The notes beneath the pieces are model-generated. The model did no database searches. It had not been told where the DNA came from and worked only from the letters and a program-made list of their open reading frames with translations. A DNA stretch of 15,474 bases. It comes from Dehalococcoidia bacterium (GTDB taxonomy: Bacteria; Chloroflexota; Dehalococcoidia; Dehalococcoidales; UBA1222). Each line of letters starts with the position of its first letter. Position 1 is the first letter of the stretch. The stretch lies in NCBI GenBank assembly GCA_009783135.1, contig WRHS01000028.1, forward strand, positions 1 through 15,474, given 5' to 3'. Position numbers and translations under genes: made by a program. Positions 6,355 through 14,133 of this stretch are shown here, piece by piece.

Positions 6355-8805
6355 ATGATTGATAAATACAATCCCGTTGATGTTGAGTCCAAATGGCAGA
6401 AACGCTGGGAGGAGAGCGGTCTTTATCGTGTAGATAATAATGCCTCGGCTCCCAAGTGGTATGCCCTTACAATGTTTCCTTACACGTCAGGAGACCTGCA
6501 TATCGGACATTGGTATGCCATGGCTCCGTCCGACGTGTATGCGCGTTTCAAGCGCATGCAAGGCTACAATGTATTGCATCCTATCGGGTTTGACGCATTT
6601 GGTTTACCAGCCGAAAACGCTGCCATTAAGCGCGGAATTCATCCAAAAGATTGGACTTTGTCCAACATTGAAAACATGCGCAGACAACTCAAAAGTCTCG
6701 GTGCTGTCTATGACTGGGATCGCGAGGTCATAACCTGTTTGCCGGAATACTATAAATGGACGCAGTGGTTCTTTTTGAAGATGTGGCAGGCAGGGTTGGC
6801 TTATCGTGCCAAGGCTCCGGTAAACTGGTGCCCCAACTGCCATGCAGTGCTGGCTAACGAGCAGGTGGTAAACGGCGAGTGCTGGCGTTGCGAAACCCCG
6901 GTGATACGGCGCGACCTGGAGCAATGGTTTTTCCGCATCACAAAGTATGCCGATGAACTCATGCGACACGATGGATTGGATTGGCCTGAACGAATTAAGA
7001 TTATGCAGGCTAACTGGGTTGGGCGCAGCGAAGGCACGGAAATATCCTTTGCGCTTGAGCATGCCGATATGGAAGAAAAAGAAATACGCATATTTACTAC
7101 TCGTCCTGATACCATATTTGGTGTCACATTTATGGTGCTGGCCCCTGAGCATCCGTTGGTACAAAAACTTACCACCTCCGAGCATAAAGCTGAGGTAGAG
7201 GCATACATTGATAAGGCACGCCATTGCAGTGAGATTGAGCGTTTATCAACTGAGCGCAAAAAAGATGGCGTTTTTACCGGATCTTATGCTATCAACCAAC
7301 TCAACAACGAAAAAGTACCTATATGGATCGCTGATTATGTATTGCTGTCATATGGCACAGGTGCAGTTATGGCAGTACCGGCACATGACGAACGCGACTT
7401 TGCCTTTGCAAAGAAGTATCAACTGCCTGTTAAGGTAGTTGTGGCACCGCCGCAGTGGGATGGCAATGTGCCTGATGAGGCATATACTGAGCCGGGGCTA
7501 ATGGTGAACTCCGGGCAATTTGACGGAACAGAAAGCACAAGCGCCAAAACGGCCATTTCCGAGTATATTGAACAACAAGGCTGGGGCAAGCGCGTGGTAA
7601 GTTATAAACTGCGTGACTGGCTCGTTTCGCGCCAGCGTTATTGGGGAGCACCTATTCCGGCTGTCTATTGTGATAAGTGCGGCATCGTACCTGTACCTGA
7701 GAAAGACTTGCCGGTTTTGTTACCGGATGATGCCGAGTTCAAACCTACCGGCGAGTCGCCGCTAAAAAGCAACCCTGGTTTTGTTGACACGACATGTCCG
7801 TGTTGCAATGGTCCGGCAAAGCGCGAAACGGATACCATGGATACTTTCATGTGTTCATCATGGTACTTCATGCGCTATACCAGCCCGCATTTTACACAAG
7901 GAGCCTTTGATACTGAACAGGTCAAAAAATGGATGCCGACAGATATCTACACCGGCGGCGCAGAGCATGCCGTTATGCATCTGTTCTACTCACGTTTCTT
8001 TGTCAAAGCCCTGCGGGATATGGGGTTGGTATCTTTCAACGAGCCGTTCAAAAGGCTATTTAATCAGGGCACTGTTACACACGAGCATCAAAAAATGAGC
8101 AAATCCAAGGGCAACGTGGTTAACCCGGACAAATATGTTTCCGAGTTGGGTGCCGATACGGTACGTGCCTATTTGATGTTTATCGGGCCATGGGAGCAGG
8201 GTGGAGATTGGGACGACTCGGGCATTTATGGTCTGTCGCGCTGGTTGGGACGCATATGGAATTTGGCGCTGGATGATTATGAAGAGAAAAACTGCGAAAC
8301 TACCGATGTAGCAAACCTCAAGAATCTGTTGCGCCTGATGCACCAGACCATTCGCCGTGCTACCGAAGACATGGAACGTCTTCGTTTCAACACGATGATA
8401 TCCGCTCTCATGGAGTTTTCCAACTACTTGGGTAAAATACACGATGCCGGAAGCGTGCAGAGGGCAGATTATAATAAGGCAGTGTGCACTCTGTTGCGCT
8501 TGTTAGCACCTACAGCTCCGCACTTTGCCGAAGAGGTATGGTCGCGGCTTGGTTACTCATATAGTATCCACAATCAACGCTGGCCCGAATGGGATCCCGC
8601 TTTGGCGCAAGACGATGAAATCCCACTGGTTGTGCAGGTTAATGGTAAAGTTCGCGATAAGCTAATGGTTCCATCAAGCGTGACCGAGACAGAGGCTAAG
8701 AACCTTGCGCTTGGCAGTCCCAAGGTGCAGATTTTCACTGACGGCAAAAAATTAGTGCAGGCGATTTACGTACCAAGAAAACTGGTAAGCCTAGTCGTGG
8801 AATAA
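6355..8805 (+). CDS. leuS: Leucine--tRNA ligase
   Basis: Class I aminoacyl-tRNA synthetase charging tRNA-Leu in the cytoplasm; 816 residues, normal for bacterial LeuRS. The N-terminus (MIDKYNPVDVESKWQKRW) is canonical. HIGH is at 49-52 and KMSKS at 580-584. The zinc-binding insert has cysteines 159, 162, 176 and 179. The CP1 editing domain shows TTRPDT (248-253) and AHDERD (343-348), the threonine-rich and aspartate elements used to hydrolyse mischarged tRNA. A second CXXC pair (CDKCG, with CPCC further on) lies before the catalytic core closes. The C-terminal VQVNGKVRDK segment is intact. The SD is weak. No defects are visible, so synthesis and editing should both work. Confidence 0.98.
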   Translation: MIDKYNPVDVESKWQKRWEESGLYRVDNNASAPKWYALTMFPYTSGDLHIGHWYAMAPSDVYARFKRMQGYNVLHPIGFDAFGLPAENAAIKRGIHPKDWTLSNIENMRRQLKSLGAVYDWDREVITCLPEYYKWTQWFFLKMWQAGLAYRAKAPVNWCPNCHAVLANEQVVNGECWRCETPVIRRDLEQWFFRITKYADELMRHDGLDWPERIKIMQANWVGRSEGTEISFALEHADMEEKEIRIFTTRPDTIFGVTFMVLAPEHPLVQKLTTSEHKAEVEAYIDKARHCSEIERLSTERKKDGVFTGSYAINQLNNEKVPIWIADYVLLSYGTGAVMAVPAHDERDFAFAKKYQLPVKVVVAPPQWDGNVPDEAYTEPGLMVNSGQFDGTESTSAKTAISEYIEQQGWGKRVVSYKLRDWLVSRQRYWGAPIPAVYCDKCGIVPVPEKDLPVLLPDDAEFKPTGESPLKSNPGFVDTTCPCCNGPAKRETDTMDTFMCSSWYFMRYTSPHFTQGAFDTEQVKKWMPTDIYTGGAEHAVMHLFYSRFFVKALRDMGLVSFNEPFKRLFNQGTVTHEHQKMSKSKGNVVNPDKYVSELGADTVRAYLMFIGPWEQGGDWDDSGIYGLSRWLGRIWNLALDDYEEKNCETTDVANLKNLLRLMHQTIRRATEDMERLRFNTMISALMEFSNYLGKIHDAGSVQRADYNKAVCTLLRLLAPTAPHFAEEVWSRLGYSYSIHNQRWPEWDPALAQDDEIPLVVQVNGKVRDKLMVPSSVTETEAKNLALGSPKVQIFTDGKKLVQAIYVPRKLVSLVVE

Positions 8806-8891
8806 AACTTTTCAATCTGAGTAATAAGTATCTATTTTCGCGGATTTTAAAAGCTGGCATAAATAAAAAATAGGATATAGCAGGACATAAA

Positions 8892-9704
8892 ATGGGATTG
8901 TTTAAAATTGCTTTCATTGGTGGTGGCAACATGGGGCGGGCTATTGCTACTGCCATCATCAAAAACAATTTGGCTGCGCCGCAAGATGTATGTATCAGCG
9001 ATGTTTGTCAACAAAGGCTGGAAACACTTCAAGATGAGTTAGGTGTGCATATTTCAACAAACAATGTTGAGGCAGTAAACGGCATGGATGTGGTTGTACT
9101 GGCTGTAAAACCGCAAACCTTGGATGCGGTTATGGCCGAGATGACAGGCAAATTGCCCCGACCTGCACTGTTGTTCTCAATCGTGGCTGGCAAAAAAATA
9201 GAAGCTCTGGCAGGCGGTTTTTCCCACCAAGCTGTGGTGCGCGCAATGCCCAACACTCCTGCACAAATCGGTAAGGGCATAACAGTATGGACAGCCACTC
9301 AGGATGTCATGCCTGCACAACGCCTCAATGCTGAAGCCATTGTACAAGTGATGGGCCGTGGCATCTACACCGGTTATGAGGCATATTTGGATTTTGCGAC
9401 AGCTGTCAGCGGCTCCGGTCCGGCGTATACCTTTCTTTTTATGGAGGAAATGGTCAAAGCGGCAGAATCCATTGGCATTCCTGAAGAACTGGCAAAGATA
9501 TTGGTAATTCAAACGGTGCTCGGCTCTGCAGAATATGCCAAGGTGACAAACAAAGGCTTACCTGATTTAAGGAGTGATGTCACCTCTCCCGGAGGTACTA
9601 CCGCTGCGGCGATTAATGTTTTCGAAGAAAATAATTTCGGCGGTTTGATACAAAAAGCTGTGGAAGCCGCCTACCAGCGCGCTAAGGAACTGAGCAATGT
9701 ATAG
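8892..9704 (+). CDS. proC: Pyrroline-5-carboxylate reductase
   Basis: Last step of proline synthesis: NAD(P)H-dependent reduction of pyrroline-5-carboxylate, in the cytoplasm. The 270-residue length is typical. The Rossmann nucleotide-binding loop is FIGGGNMGRA (8-17). AVKPQ (71-75) and MPNTPAQIGKG (119-129) are family hallmarks. The C-terminal dimerisation domain has VSGSGPAY (172-179) and the substrate-binding LRSDVTSPGGTTAAA (226-240). The start is supported by AGGAC ahead of the ATG. It lies 86 nt after leuS, with no terminator seen between them, and may be cotranscribed. Confidence 0.97.
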   Translation: MGLFKIAFIGGGNMGRAIATAIIKNNLAAPQDVCISDVCQQRLETLQDELGVHISTNNVEAVNGMDVVVLAVKPQTLDAVMAEMTGKLPRPALLFSIVAGKKIEALAGGFSHQAVVRAMPNTPAQIGKGITVWTATQDVMPAQRLNAEAIVQVMGRGIYTGYEAYLDFATAVSGSGPAYTFLFMEEMVKAAESIGIPEELAKILVIQTVLGSAEYAKVTNKGLPDLRSDVTSPGGTTAAAINVFEENNFGGLIQKAVEAAYQRAKELSNV

Positions 9705-9756
9705 GAAAGCATTGCAAAAATGTTAGCGTGCGCCATTTAGAATAAAGGGGTGCCCT

Positions 9757-10245
9757 ATGAATTGGTTGGATACTCTTATACTGGTCACTTTGGCAGCCGG
9801 CGTTATCGGCGGGCTGACAATAGGTATTGTGCGCAGCCTTGTGAATCTGGTAGGATTGCTGTTTGGAATTTTCCTTGCAGGTCGTTGCTACGAAACAGTT
9901 GGACATTGGCTGGTATTCATAGACAACACATCTGTGGCTAATACTGTCGGTTTTGTGCTGATAGTGTTGGTCGTCATGATTATTGCCGGTATTATATGCG
10001 CCTTATTGCGCAAGTGGATGTCCACTGTTTTCCTTGGATGTCTTGACAGATTGCTTGGTGGAATAGTAGGGCTGTTTATTGGCGCTATGTCGTGGGGTGC
10101 ACTGTTGGTGCTGTGGGTAGAATACTTCAATAATGACGCAGTCAGTAGCTCACTTGTAGCTGAATTTCTGCTGGACAAATTCCCACTGGTGATGACACTT
10201 CTGCCATCAAATTTCGACGGCATTAAGAACTTCTTCGGCAATTAA
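9757..10245 (+). CDS. CvpA family membrane protein
   Basis: A 162-residue integral membrane protein with four hydrophobic segments (about 5-23, 25-45, 61-85 and 98-122). The early part, MNWLDTLILVTLAAGVIGGL...GIVRSLVNLVGLLFG, is the CvpA (colicin V production) pattern: a WLD start, a G-rich first helix and the G..R...NL motif. The GCLDRLLGGIVGL segment is the second conserved block of the family. CvpA proteins have been linked to envelope stress and colicin V export in E. coli; their molecular activity is unclear. AAGGGGTG precedes the start. It is the last plus-strand gene before a convergent junction. Confidence 0.88.
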   Translation: MNWLDTLILVTLAAGVIGGLTIGIVRSLVNLVGLLFGIFLAGRCYETVGHWLVFIDNTSVANTVGFVLIVLVVMIIAGIICALLRKWMSTVFLGCLDRLLGGIVGLFIGAMSWGALLVLWVEYFNNDAVSSSLVAEFLLDKFPLVMTLLPSNFDGIKNFFGN

Positions 10246-10313
10246 TTGCAAAACAGCCAAAATCAAACATGGCGCCCCATTTGGCATACATTCCGGATGG
10301 TGTGGCCGTAAGC

Positions 10314-10580
10314 CTATGCTTTTGGAGTTTCGCCAATGGGGTGCAACTGCTCCCATTTAGCTATAAGTTGTTCGCGGCTTTCTTGGTTTGATAAGTCCGG
10401 GACAGGGGCTCCCACCGGACATATTTCAGAGCATTGCGGCTTGGTGAAACTGCCTATGCACTCACTACAGCGGACAGTGTCAATTTCATAGATGTCACGC
10501 CCTTCTTTGATGGCTTTGTTGGGACATTCAGATTCACATGCCCCGCAACTAATACAATCCTCGCTGATTTTATAAGACAT
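10314..10580 (-). CDS. 2[4Fe-4S] ferredoxin, Allochromatium (YfhL) type
   Basis: An 88-residue electron carrier. The cluster cysteines are C9, C12, C15 and C19 (CISCGACESECP), and C38, C41, C50 and C54 (C-x2-C-x8-C-x3-CP). The eight-residue insert between the second and third cysteines of the second motif, plus a C-terminal extension of about 30 residues, define the Alvin type. These have low-potential clusters and include E. coli YfhL and Pseudomonas Fdx1. The start has GGAGCACGAT before ATG. It lies 31 nt downstream of coaD in the same direction. The coaD-fdx neighbourhood also occurs in pseudomonads, as I recall. The partner enzyme is unknown. Confidence 0.95.
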   Translation of the reverse strand: MSYKISEDCISCGACESECPNKAIKEGRDIYEIDTVRCSECIGSFTKPQCSEICPVGAPVPDLSNQESREQLIAKWEQLHPIGETPKA

Positions 10581-10611
10581 ATCGTGCTCCTTGTTTTATT
10601 CTAATTATGGA

Positions 10612-11103
10612 CTAATATTGTTTCAGATTTTTGACTTTTTCCTTAACAGCAAAAGCCACACTAGCTGCCACCCAGTCATCTATCTTGCCGCCCAAACGTG
10701 CCACTTCCTTGAGCAAACTTGATGATAAAAATTGATACTGCGGGCTGGCCATAAAACATACCATCTCCAGCTCCGGTGAGAGTTTATTGGTCATCATTGC
10801 CATGTCAAACTCGAACTCAAAATCGGCACTGGCACGCAGGCCGCGTACCATCACCTGAGCCCCGACTTTTTGGGCAAAATCAACTGTGAGACCGCAATAA
10901 AGCTGCACTTCAACATTTACAATATCTTTGACAGCTGCTTTTGCCAGTTCCACGCGCTCCTGCGGGCTGAACATCAGTTTCTTCTCCGGAGTATCGTACA
11001 CCCCGACTATGACCTTTTCAAAAATGCGGGATGCACGCAGCACCACGTCCAAATGCCCGTTGGTAATAGGATCAAAACTACCGGGATAAATGGCTATGGT
11101 CAA
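10612..11103 (-). CDS. coaD: Phosphopantetheine adenylyltransferase
   Basis: Transfers AMP from ATP to 4'-phosphopantetheine, giving dephospho-CoA, the fourth step of CoA synthesis. The product is 163 residues, as usual. The nucleotidyltransferase motif TNGH (14-17) follows IYPGSFDP. The RGLRA segment (position about 88) and the C-terminal LSSSLLKE loop complete the active site. The start codon is TTG at 11103-11101, with GGAG 8 nt upstream; it overlaps the rsmD stop as TTGA, so the two genes are translationally coupled. An ATG-started form would lose the first active-site strand, which supports TTG. Confidence 0.97.
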   Translation of the reverse strand: MTIAIYPGSFDPITNGHLDVVLRASRIFEKVIVGVYDTPEKKLMFSPQERVELAKAAVKDIVNVEVQLYCGLTVDFAQKVGAQVMVRGLRASADFEFEFDMAMMTNKLSPELEMVCFMASPQYQFLSSSLLKEVARLGGKIDDWVAASVAFAVKEKVKNLKQY

Positions 11104-11660
11104 GATAATTGCTCCTTTTTATAGATGGCAATAGTGCTGTCACCATGACGGTACTCGCGTTTCATGCAGAGTACCCCATAACACTGCTCCAGCTTAAATC
11201 TTGTGGAATGGGTAATCACCACCGTGGTATCCATGCTCACCAGCGGCGATGCCGCCAGTTGTTCAATTGTTGCTCCGATAGCGGTATCTTTATAAGGTGG
11301 GTCCATCAGTATTATATTATACGGCCCTTTCAACGCAGCAATGGCGCGGCTGACGGTAATGCAGTGCACTTTGGCTTGGCAACTCAACCCTGTCTTTTCA
11401 ATATTTTCCCTGATTATAGCACAGCAACGCGGCTCCTGGTCAACGAAATCCACGCTGCCAGCTCCGCGGCTGAGGGCTTCAATGCCCAATGACCCTGATC
11501 CGGAGAAAAGGTCAAGAACTTGTGTCCAGTCATCAACTGACGATGTCAAAATGGAAAAAATAGCTCCCCGCACCAGCTCAGTTGCCGGACGCGTTGGAGT
11601 ACCTTTGGGCATTTTTATTGGAAAACCCTTTACACTGCCGGATATAACTCGCATACTCAT
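11100..11660 (-). CDS. rsmD: 16S rRNA (guanine-966-N2)-methyltransferase
   Basis: Methylates G966 of 16S rRNA using S-adenosylmethionine. It has 186 residues, in the family range. Motif I is VLDLFSGSGSLGIEALSRGA (48-67) and the catalytic motif is MDPPYKD (119-125). The N-terminus MRVISGSVKGFPI is the standard RsmD start. Two in-frame ATGs (11660 and 11654) are available. Neither has a well-placed SD, and a perfect TATAAT lies 8 nt upstream of the first, so the message may be leaderless. The stop overlaps the coaD start. Confidence 0.95.
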   Translation of the reverse strand: MSMRVISGSVKGFPIKMPKGTPTRPATELVRGAIFSILTSSVDDWTQVLDLFSGSGSLGIEALSRGAGSVDFVDQEPRCCAIIRENIEKTGLSCQAKVHCITVSRAIAALKGPYNIILMDPPYKDTAIGATIEQLAASPLVSMDTTVVITHSTRFKLEQCYGVLCMKREYRHGDSTIAIYKKEQLS

Positions 11661-11668
11661 ATGGCTAC

Positions 11669-11674
11669 ATTATA
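11669..11674 (-). promoter_or_regulatory. -10 box for rsmD-coaD-fdx
   Basis: A perfect TATAAT on the minus strand, ending 8 nt before the first rsmD ATG (11660). No convincing -35 is present at 16-18 bp. The expected transcription start falls on or within a nucleotide or two of the ATG. Confidence 0.45.
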
Positions 11675-11725
11675 TCCTAAACTGCTAAGTGCATGGGAAT
11701 ATTGCCACAGTATTTACTTGGGCTA

Positions 11726-11754
11726 TTGACGAGCTATATAACTGAAGATATACT
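11726..11754 (+). promoter_or_regulatory. Promoter of the yqeB operon
   Basis: TTGACG (11726-11731), a 17-bp spacer, and TATACT (11749-11754): 5/6 matches to each sigma70 consensus hexamer with ideal spacing. Transcription should begin near 11761. It is divergent from the rsmD promoter, with which it shares a 235-bp intergenic region. Confidence 0.7.
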
Positions 11755-11760
11755 GCATAT

Positions 11761-11895
11761 GTTGGAAGAAAAGCCATTTTGCTTGCATATCTGCATTCGG
11801 GGCATCTTGGTTATCCCCCATGAAGGTCGCCGAGTGGCACCGTTGGCAGTCGTGTCTTAATAAAATATCTTTCTGAGACGAATGGAAAAAGCATT
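11761..11895 (+). promoter_or_regulatory. Long 5' leader of the yqeB operon
   Basis: About 135 nt of transcribed leader with small hairpins. GGGG (11799-11802) can pair with CCCC (11815-11818), and GGTCGCC-GAGT-GGCACC (11825-11841) forms a short stem-loop with one bulge. Leaders of this size often hold regulatory RNA, and a molybdenum-cofactor-sensing element would suit the downstream genes, but I do not recognise a known riboswitch consensus. The SD before the yqeB ATG is weak (ATGGAAAAAG). Confidence 0.35.
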
Positions 11896-12696
11896 ATGGA
11901 TGTTAGAAATTTGAAAGTGCTTATCAGAGGTGGTGGTGAGTTGGCCAGCGCAGTGGCTTGTCGTTTGGTCGAGTGCCATTTCAATGTTGTCATGACAGAA
12001 GTCCCTCAGCCACAAGCCGTACGACGCAGGGTTTCCTTTTGTGAGGCGGTATATGATGGAGTTCAAAATGTGGAAGGTCGCACTGCGCGGCTGGTGAGTT
12101 CCCCTCAACAAGTGTATAACGCATGGGACGCCAGAGAAATGGCTCTTGTCGTAGATCCAAAAGCCAGCATCAGCGCCGCGCTAAACCCCAATGTCGTAAT
12201 TGATGCAATCCTCGCCAAAAAGAACCTTGGCACGCGTATAACTGACGCCGAGATGGTTATAGGCCTGGGTATCGGGTTTGAAGCCGGCAAGGATACACAC
12301 GTGGTCATTGAAACCAACCGTGGACATAATCTGGGTCGCATCATCCGCCAAGGCATCGCTGAGCCTGATACCGGCAATCCTGGTAATATCGGCGGCTATA
12401 CCACAGAGCGTGTCATGCGTGCCCCATGCGACGGAATTATTAGAACAATTAAGCAAATAGGCGACATCGTGCATGCCGGAGAAGTGGTAGCGTATGTGGA
12501 AGAACAACTGGTGCAGGCTGCTATTCCAGGCATTATTCGTGGTCTGCTACGCGATGGTACACCGGTAACCAAAAGTCTCAAAGCCGGTGACGTTGATCCG
12601 CGCGGAGATGAAACATACTGCCACACCATTTCTGACAAAGGGCGCACTATTTCAGGCGGCGTATTGGAAGCAATCATGTCGCATTTCAACAACTGA
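11896..12696 (+). CDS. yqeB: Selenium-dependent molybdenum hydroxylase maturation protein YqeB (EF2563 family)
   Basis: One of the two marker proteins (with YqeC) of bacteria that use selenium as a labile cofactor in molybdenum hydroxylases. It is cytoplasmic and its biochemical step is unknown. Length is 266 residues. The N-terminal nucleotide-binding-like motif is VLIRGGGELASAVACRL (8-24), followed by VVMTEVPQPQAVRRRVSF (31-48). GLGIGFEAGKDTHVVIETNR (123-142) and a lipoyl/biotinyl-like hammerhead (APCDG...GDIVHAGEVVAYVE, 177-202) are family features. So are KAGDVDPRGD (229-238) and the C-terminal TISGGVLEAI. It ends in TGA. The same reading frame then continues into the next gene, whose start is unclear. 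Confidence 0.92.
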   Translation: MDVRNLKVLIRGGGELASAVACRLVECHFNVVMTEVPQPQAVRRRVSFCEAVYDGVQNVEGRTARLVSSPQQVYNAWDAREMALVVDPKASISAALNPNVVIDAILAKKNLGTRITDAEMVIGLGIGFEAGKDTHVVIETNRGHNLGRIIRQGIAEPDTGNPGNIGGYTTERVMRAPCDGIIRTIKQIGDIVHAGEVVAYVEEQLVQAAIPGIIRGLLRDGTPVTKSLKAGDVDPRGDETYCHTISDKGRTISGGVLEAIMSHFNN

Positions 12697-12723
12697 TGGA
12701 GCTTTGCTATAGATACTCAGAAC

Positions 12724-14133
12724 TTGATTGCAGTTAACGACCTCTGGCATGAAATATATCCGTATCTGGCAGCGCATGCATCCGAGTTTTATGGCAGAGC
12801 AGATGGACATGCGCTGGAGCTTGGACCTTTTGCCGGTGGAATGAGTTGTGCGCTTTCTGTGTCCCATCCACATATGCATTTTACTATTGCCGACAGTCAT
12901 AATGATTATATGTCTCACATTAAACGTCATGTCTCTTCGTGCAATCTCAGTAGTCGTATGCATATTGTAGAAACAGCTTTGGACAGATTGCTATTCGCTG
13001 ACGGTAGCTTTGATTTGGTCATGTTTCGCGGAGCATATTTTTTCATCATGGAGCGCCCTCATATCCTGCAAGAAATCTATCGCGTGCTGGCACTGGGCGG
13101 GGTGGCATTTGTGGGAGGGGGATACGGCCGAAATACCCCACAGGGTGTGATTGATACTATTGCTGACGAGTCGCGTGTTTTAAATGAGAAGCTTGGGCGG
13201 CAACGCATTACGCTGGAACAATTACGCGCCCTGCTACGTTCACAAAATATGGAGTCGGTAGCCCGCATTACTGAGGAAGGCGGGATATGGCTTATCATCC
13301 ACAAACGCAAACAGCCTGTTGAAAAACAGTCCTCCTCTTTGTCAGAGTCGCTCGGGTTGGAATTCTCCGAGAATATCGCTTTAGTTGGTGGTGGCGGCAA
13401 AACCAGCCTAATGTTTCGTCTGGCACAAGAACTGGCAGGAAATGGACAGAAAGTTATTAGCACAACAACTACACATATTTTCCCTCCTTCGTGCAAAGAA
13501 ACTCCCTGTCTTATCGTCGAGTCGGAAGAGGATGCTTTGGTAGAGCGATTAACACAGGAGCTACCGATACACAAACATGTAACACTGGCACTGGCATTGG
13601 ATAATAACGGCAAACTCAAAGGTCTTTCACCGGAAATCTTGGATAAAATCCAAGCCTTGGATTTAGCTGATTACATAGTTAATGAGGCCGATGGTGCCGC
13701 AGGCAAACCTATCAAAGCTCCGCGCCATGGCGAACCAGTTATTCCAACCAGCACTACGTTGGTATTGGCATTGGTTGGGTTGGATGCTTTGGGCGCTCCG
13801 TTATCTACAGAAAAAGCCTCACGGATTGAGTTCATTGAGCGCCTTGCAGGGCTGTCACTTTATGATATTATGACAGATGAGGTGATTGCTACATTGTTGA
13901 CTGAGCCAAACGGCATCATACAGAATACCCCGCCAAATGCACGCATTGTGCCGTTTCTAAATAAGTCCGATTTGGTATCTACAGAAGCCGTAGAATCACT
14001 GGCTTCAGCTATTTTGGCGCGTCGCCACATGCAAATAAATCAAGTTGTCGCAGGTTCTCTTTCGACACAACTTTCTTTATACCGAATTTTTCATTCTTCA
14101 ATTTTTGCAGATGGAGGTAATTATGCAGAATGA
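12724..14133 (+). CDS. SAM methyltransferase domain fused to YqeC
   Basis: A 469-residue two-domain protein. Residues about 1-195 look like a class I SAM-dependent methyltransferase: motif I ALELGPFAGG (30-39), an acidic residue after strand 2 (IADS, 55-58), LLFADGSFDLVMFR (89-102) and a VLALGGVAFVGGG post-motif strand (121-133). Residues about 210-469 are YqeC: P-loop ALVGGGGKTSL (219-229), STTTTHIFPP (246-255), NEADGAAGKPIKAP (320-333) and an NKSD guanine-type motif (413-416). YqeC is normally a stand-alone protein of about 230-260 residues, so this is an in-frame fusion. The TTG start at 12724 has no good SD: GGAG at 12698-12701 is 22 nt away. The true start is uncertain. It lies 27 nt after yqeB and overlaps the next gene by 11 nt. 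What the methyltransferase modifies cannot be told. Confidence 0.85.
   Translation: MIAVNDLWHEIYPYLAAHASEFYGRADGHALELGPFAGGMSCALSVSHPHMHFTIADSHNDYMSHIKRHVSSCNLSSRMHIVETALDRLLFADGSFDLVMFRGAYFFIMERPHILQEIYRVLALGGVAFVGGGYGRNTPQGVIDTIADESRVLNEKLGRQRITLEQLRALLRSQNMESVARITEEGGIWLIIHKRKQPVEKQSSSLSESLGLEFSENIALVGGGGKTSLMFRLAQELAGNGQKVISTTTTHIFPPSCKETPCLIVESEEDALVERLTQELPIHKHVTLALALDNNGKLKGLSPEILDKIQALDLADYIVNEADGAAGKPIKAPRHGEPVIPTSTTLVLALVGLDALGAPLSTEKASRIEFIERLAGLSLYDIMTDEVIATLLTEPNGIIQNTPPNARIVPFLNKSDLVSTEAVESLASAILARRHMQINQVVAGSLSTQLSLYRIFHSSIFADGGNYAE

Noticed and set aside
6604..7224. Minus-strand open frame of 206 codons
   Set aside because: It lies entirely antisense to the well-conserved leuS catalytic and editing regions, and its product shows no recognisable domain.
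10246..10345. Imperfect inverted repeat (GCGCCCCATTTGGC near 10273 and GCCAATGGGGTGC near 10333) as a bidirectional terminator between cvpA and the ferredoxin
   Set aside because: The right arm lies inside the ferredoxin coding end, the loop is about 50 nt, and there is no T-run on either side.
11820..11876. Small open frame (18 codons, MKVAEWHRWQ...) in the yqeB leader as a possible leader peptide
   Set aside because: No ribosome-binding site precedes it (a C-run lies there), and the residues suggest no attenuation logic.
11761..11895. Calling the yqeB leader a molybdenum-cofactor riboswitch
   Set aside because: The context fits, but I cannot match the conserved core of that family by eye, so it is left as an unassigned leader.
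12696..12737. 13-codon frame starting with the ATG of TGATG at the yqeB stop
   Set aside because: It terminates quickly in a frame different from its neighbours and has no SD; most likely chance, though reinitiation there could feed the next gene.
13077..13619. Minus-strand open frame of 180 codons
   Set aside because: Antisense to the methyltransferase-YqeC gene across both conserved domains; a serine- and arginine-rich shadow translation.
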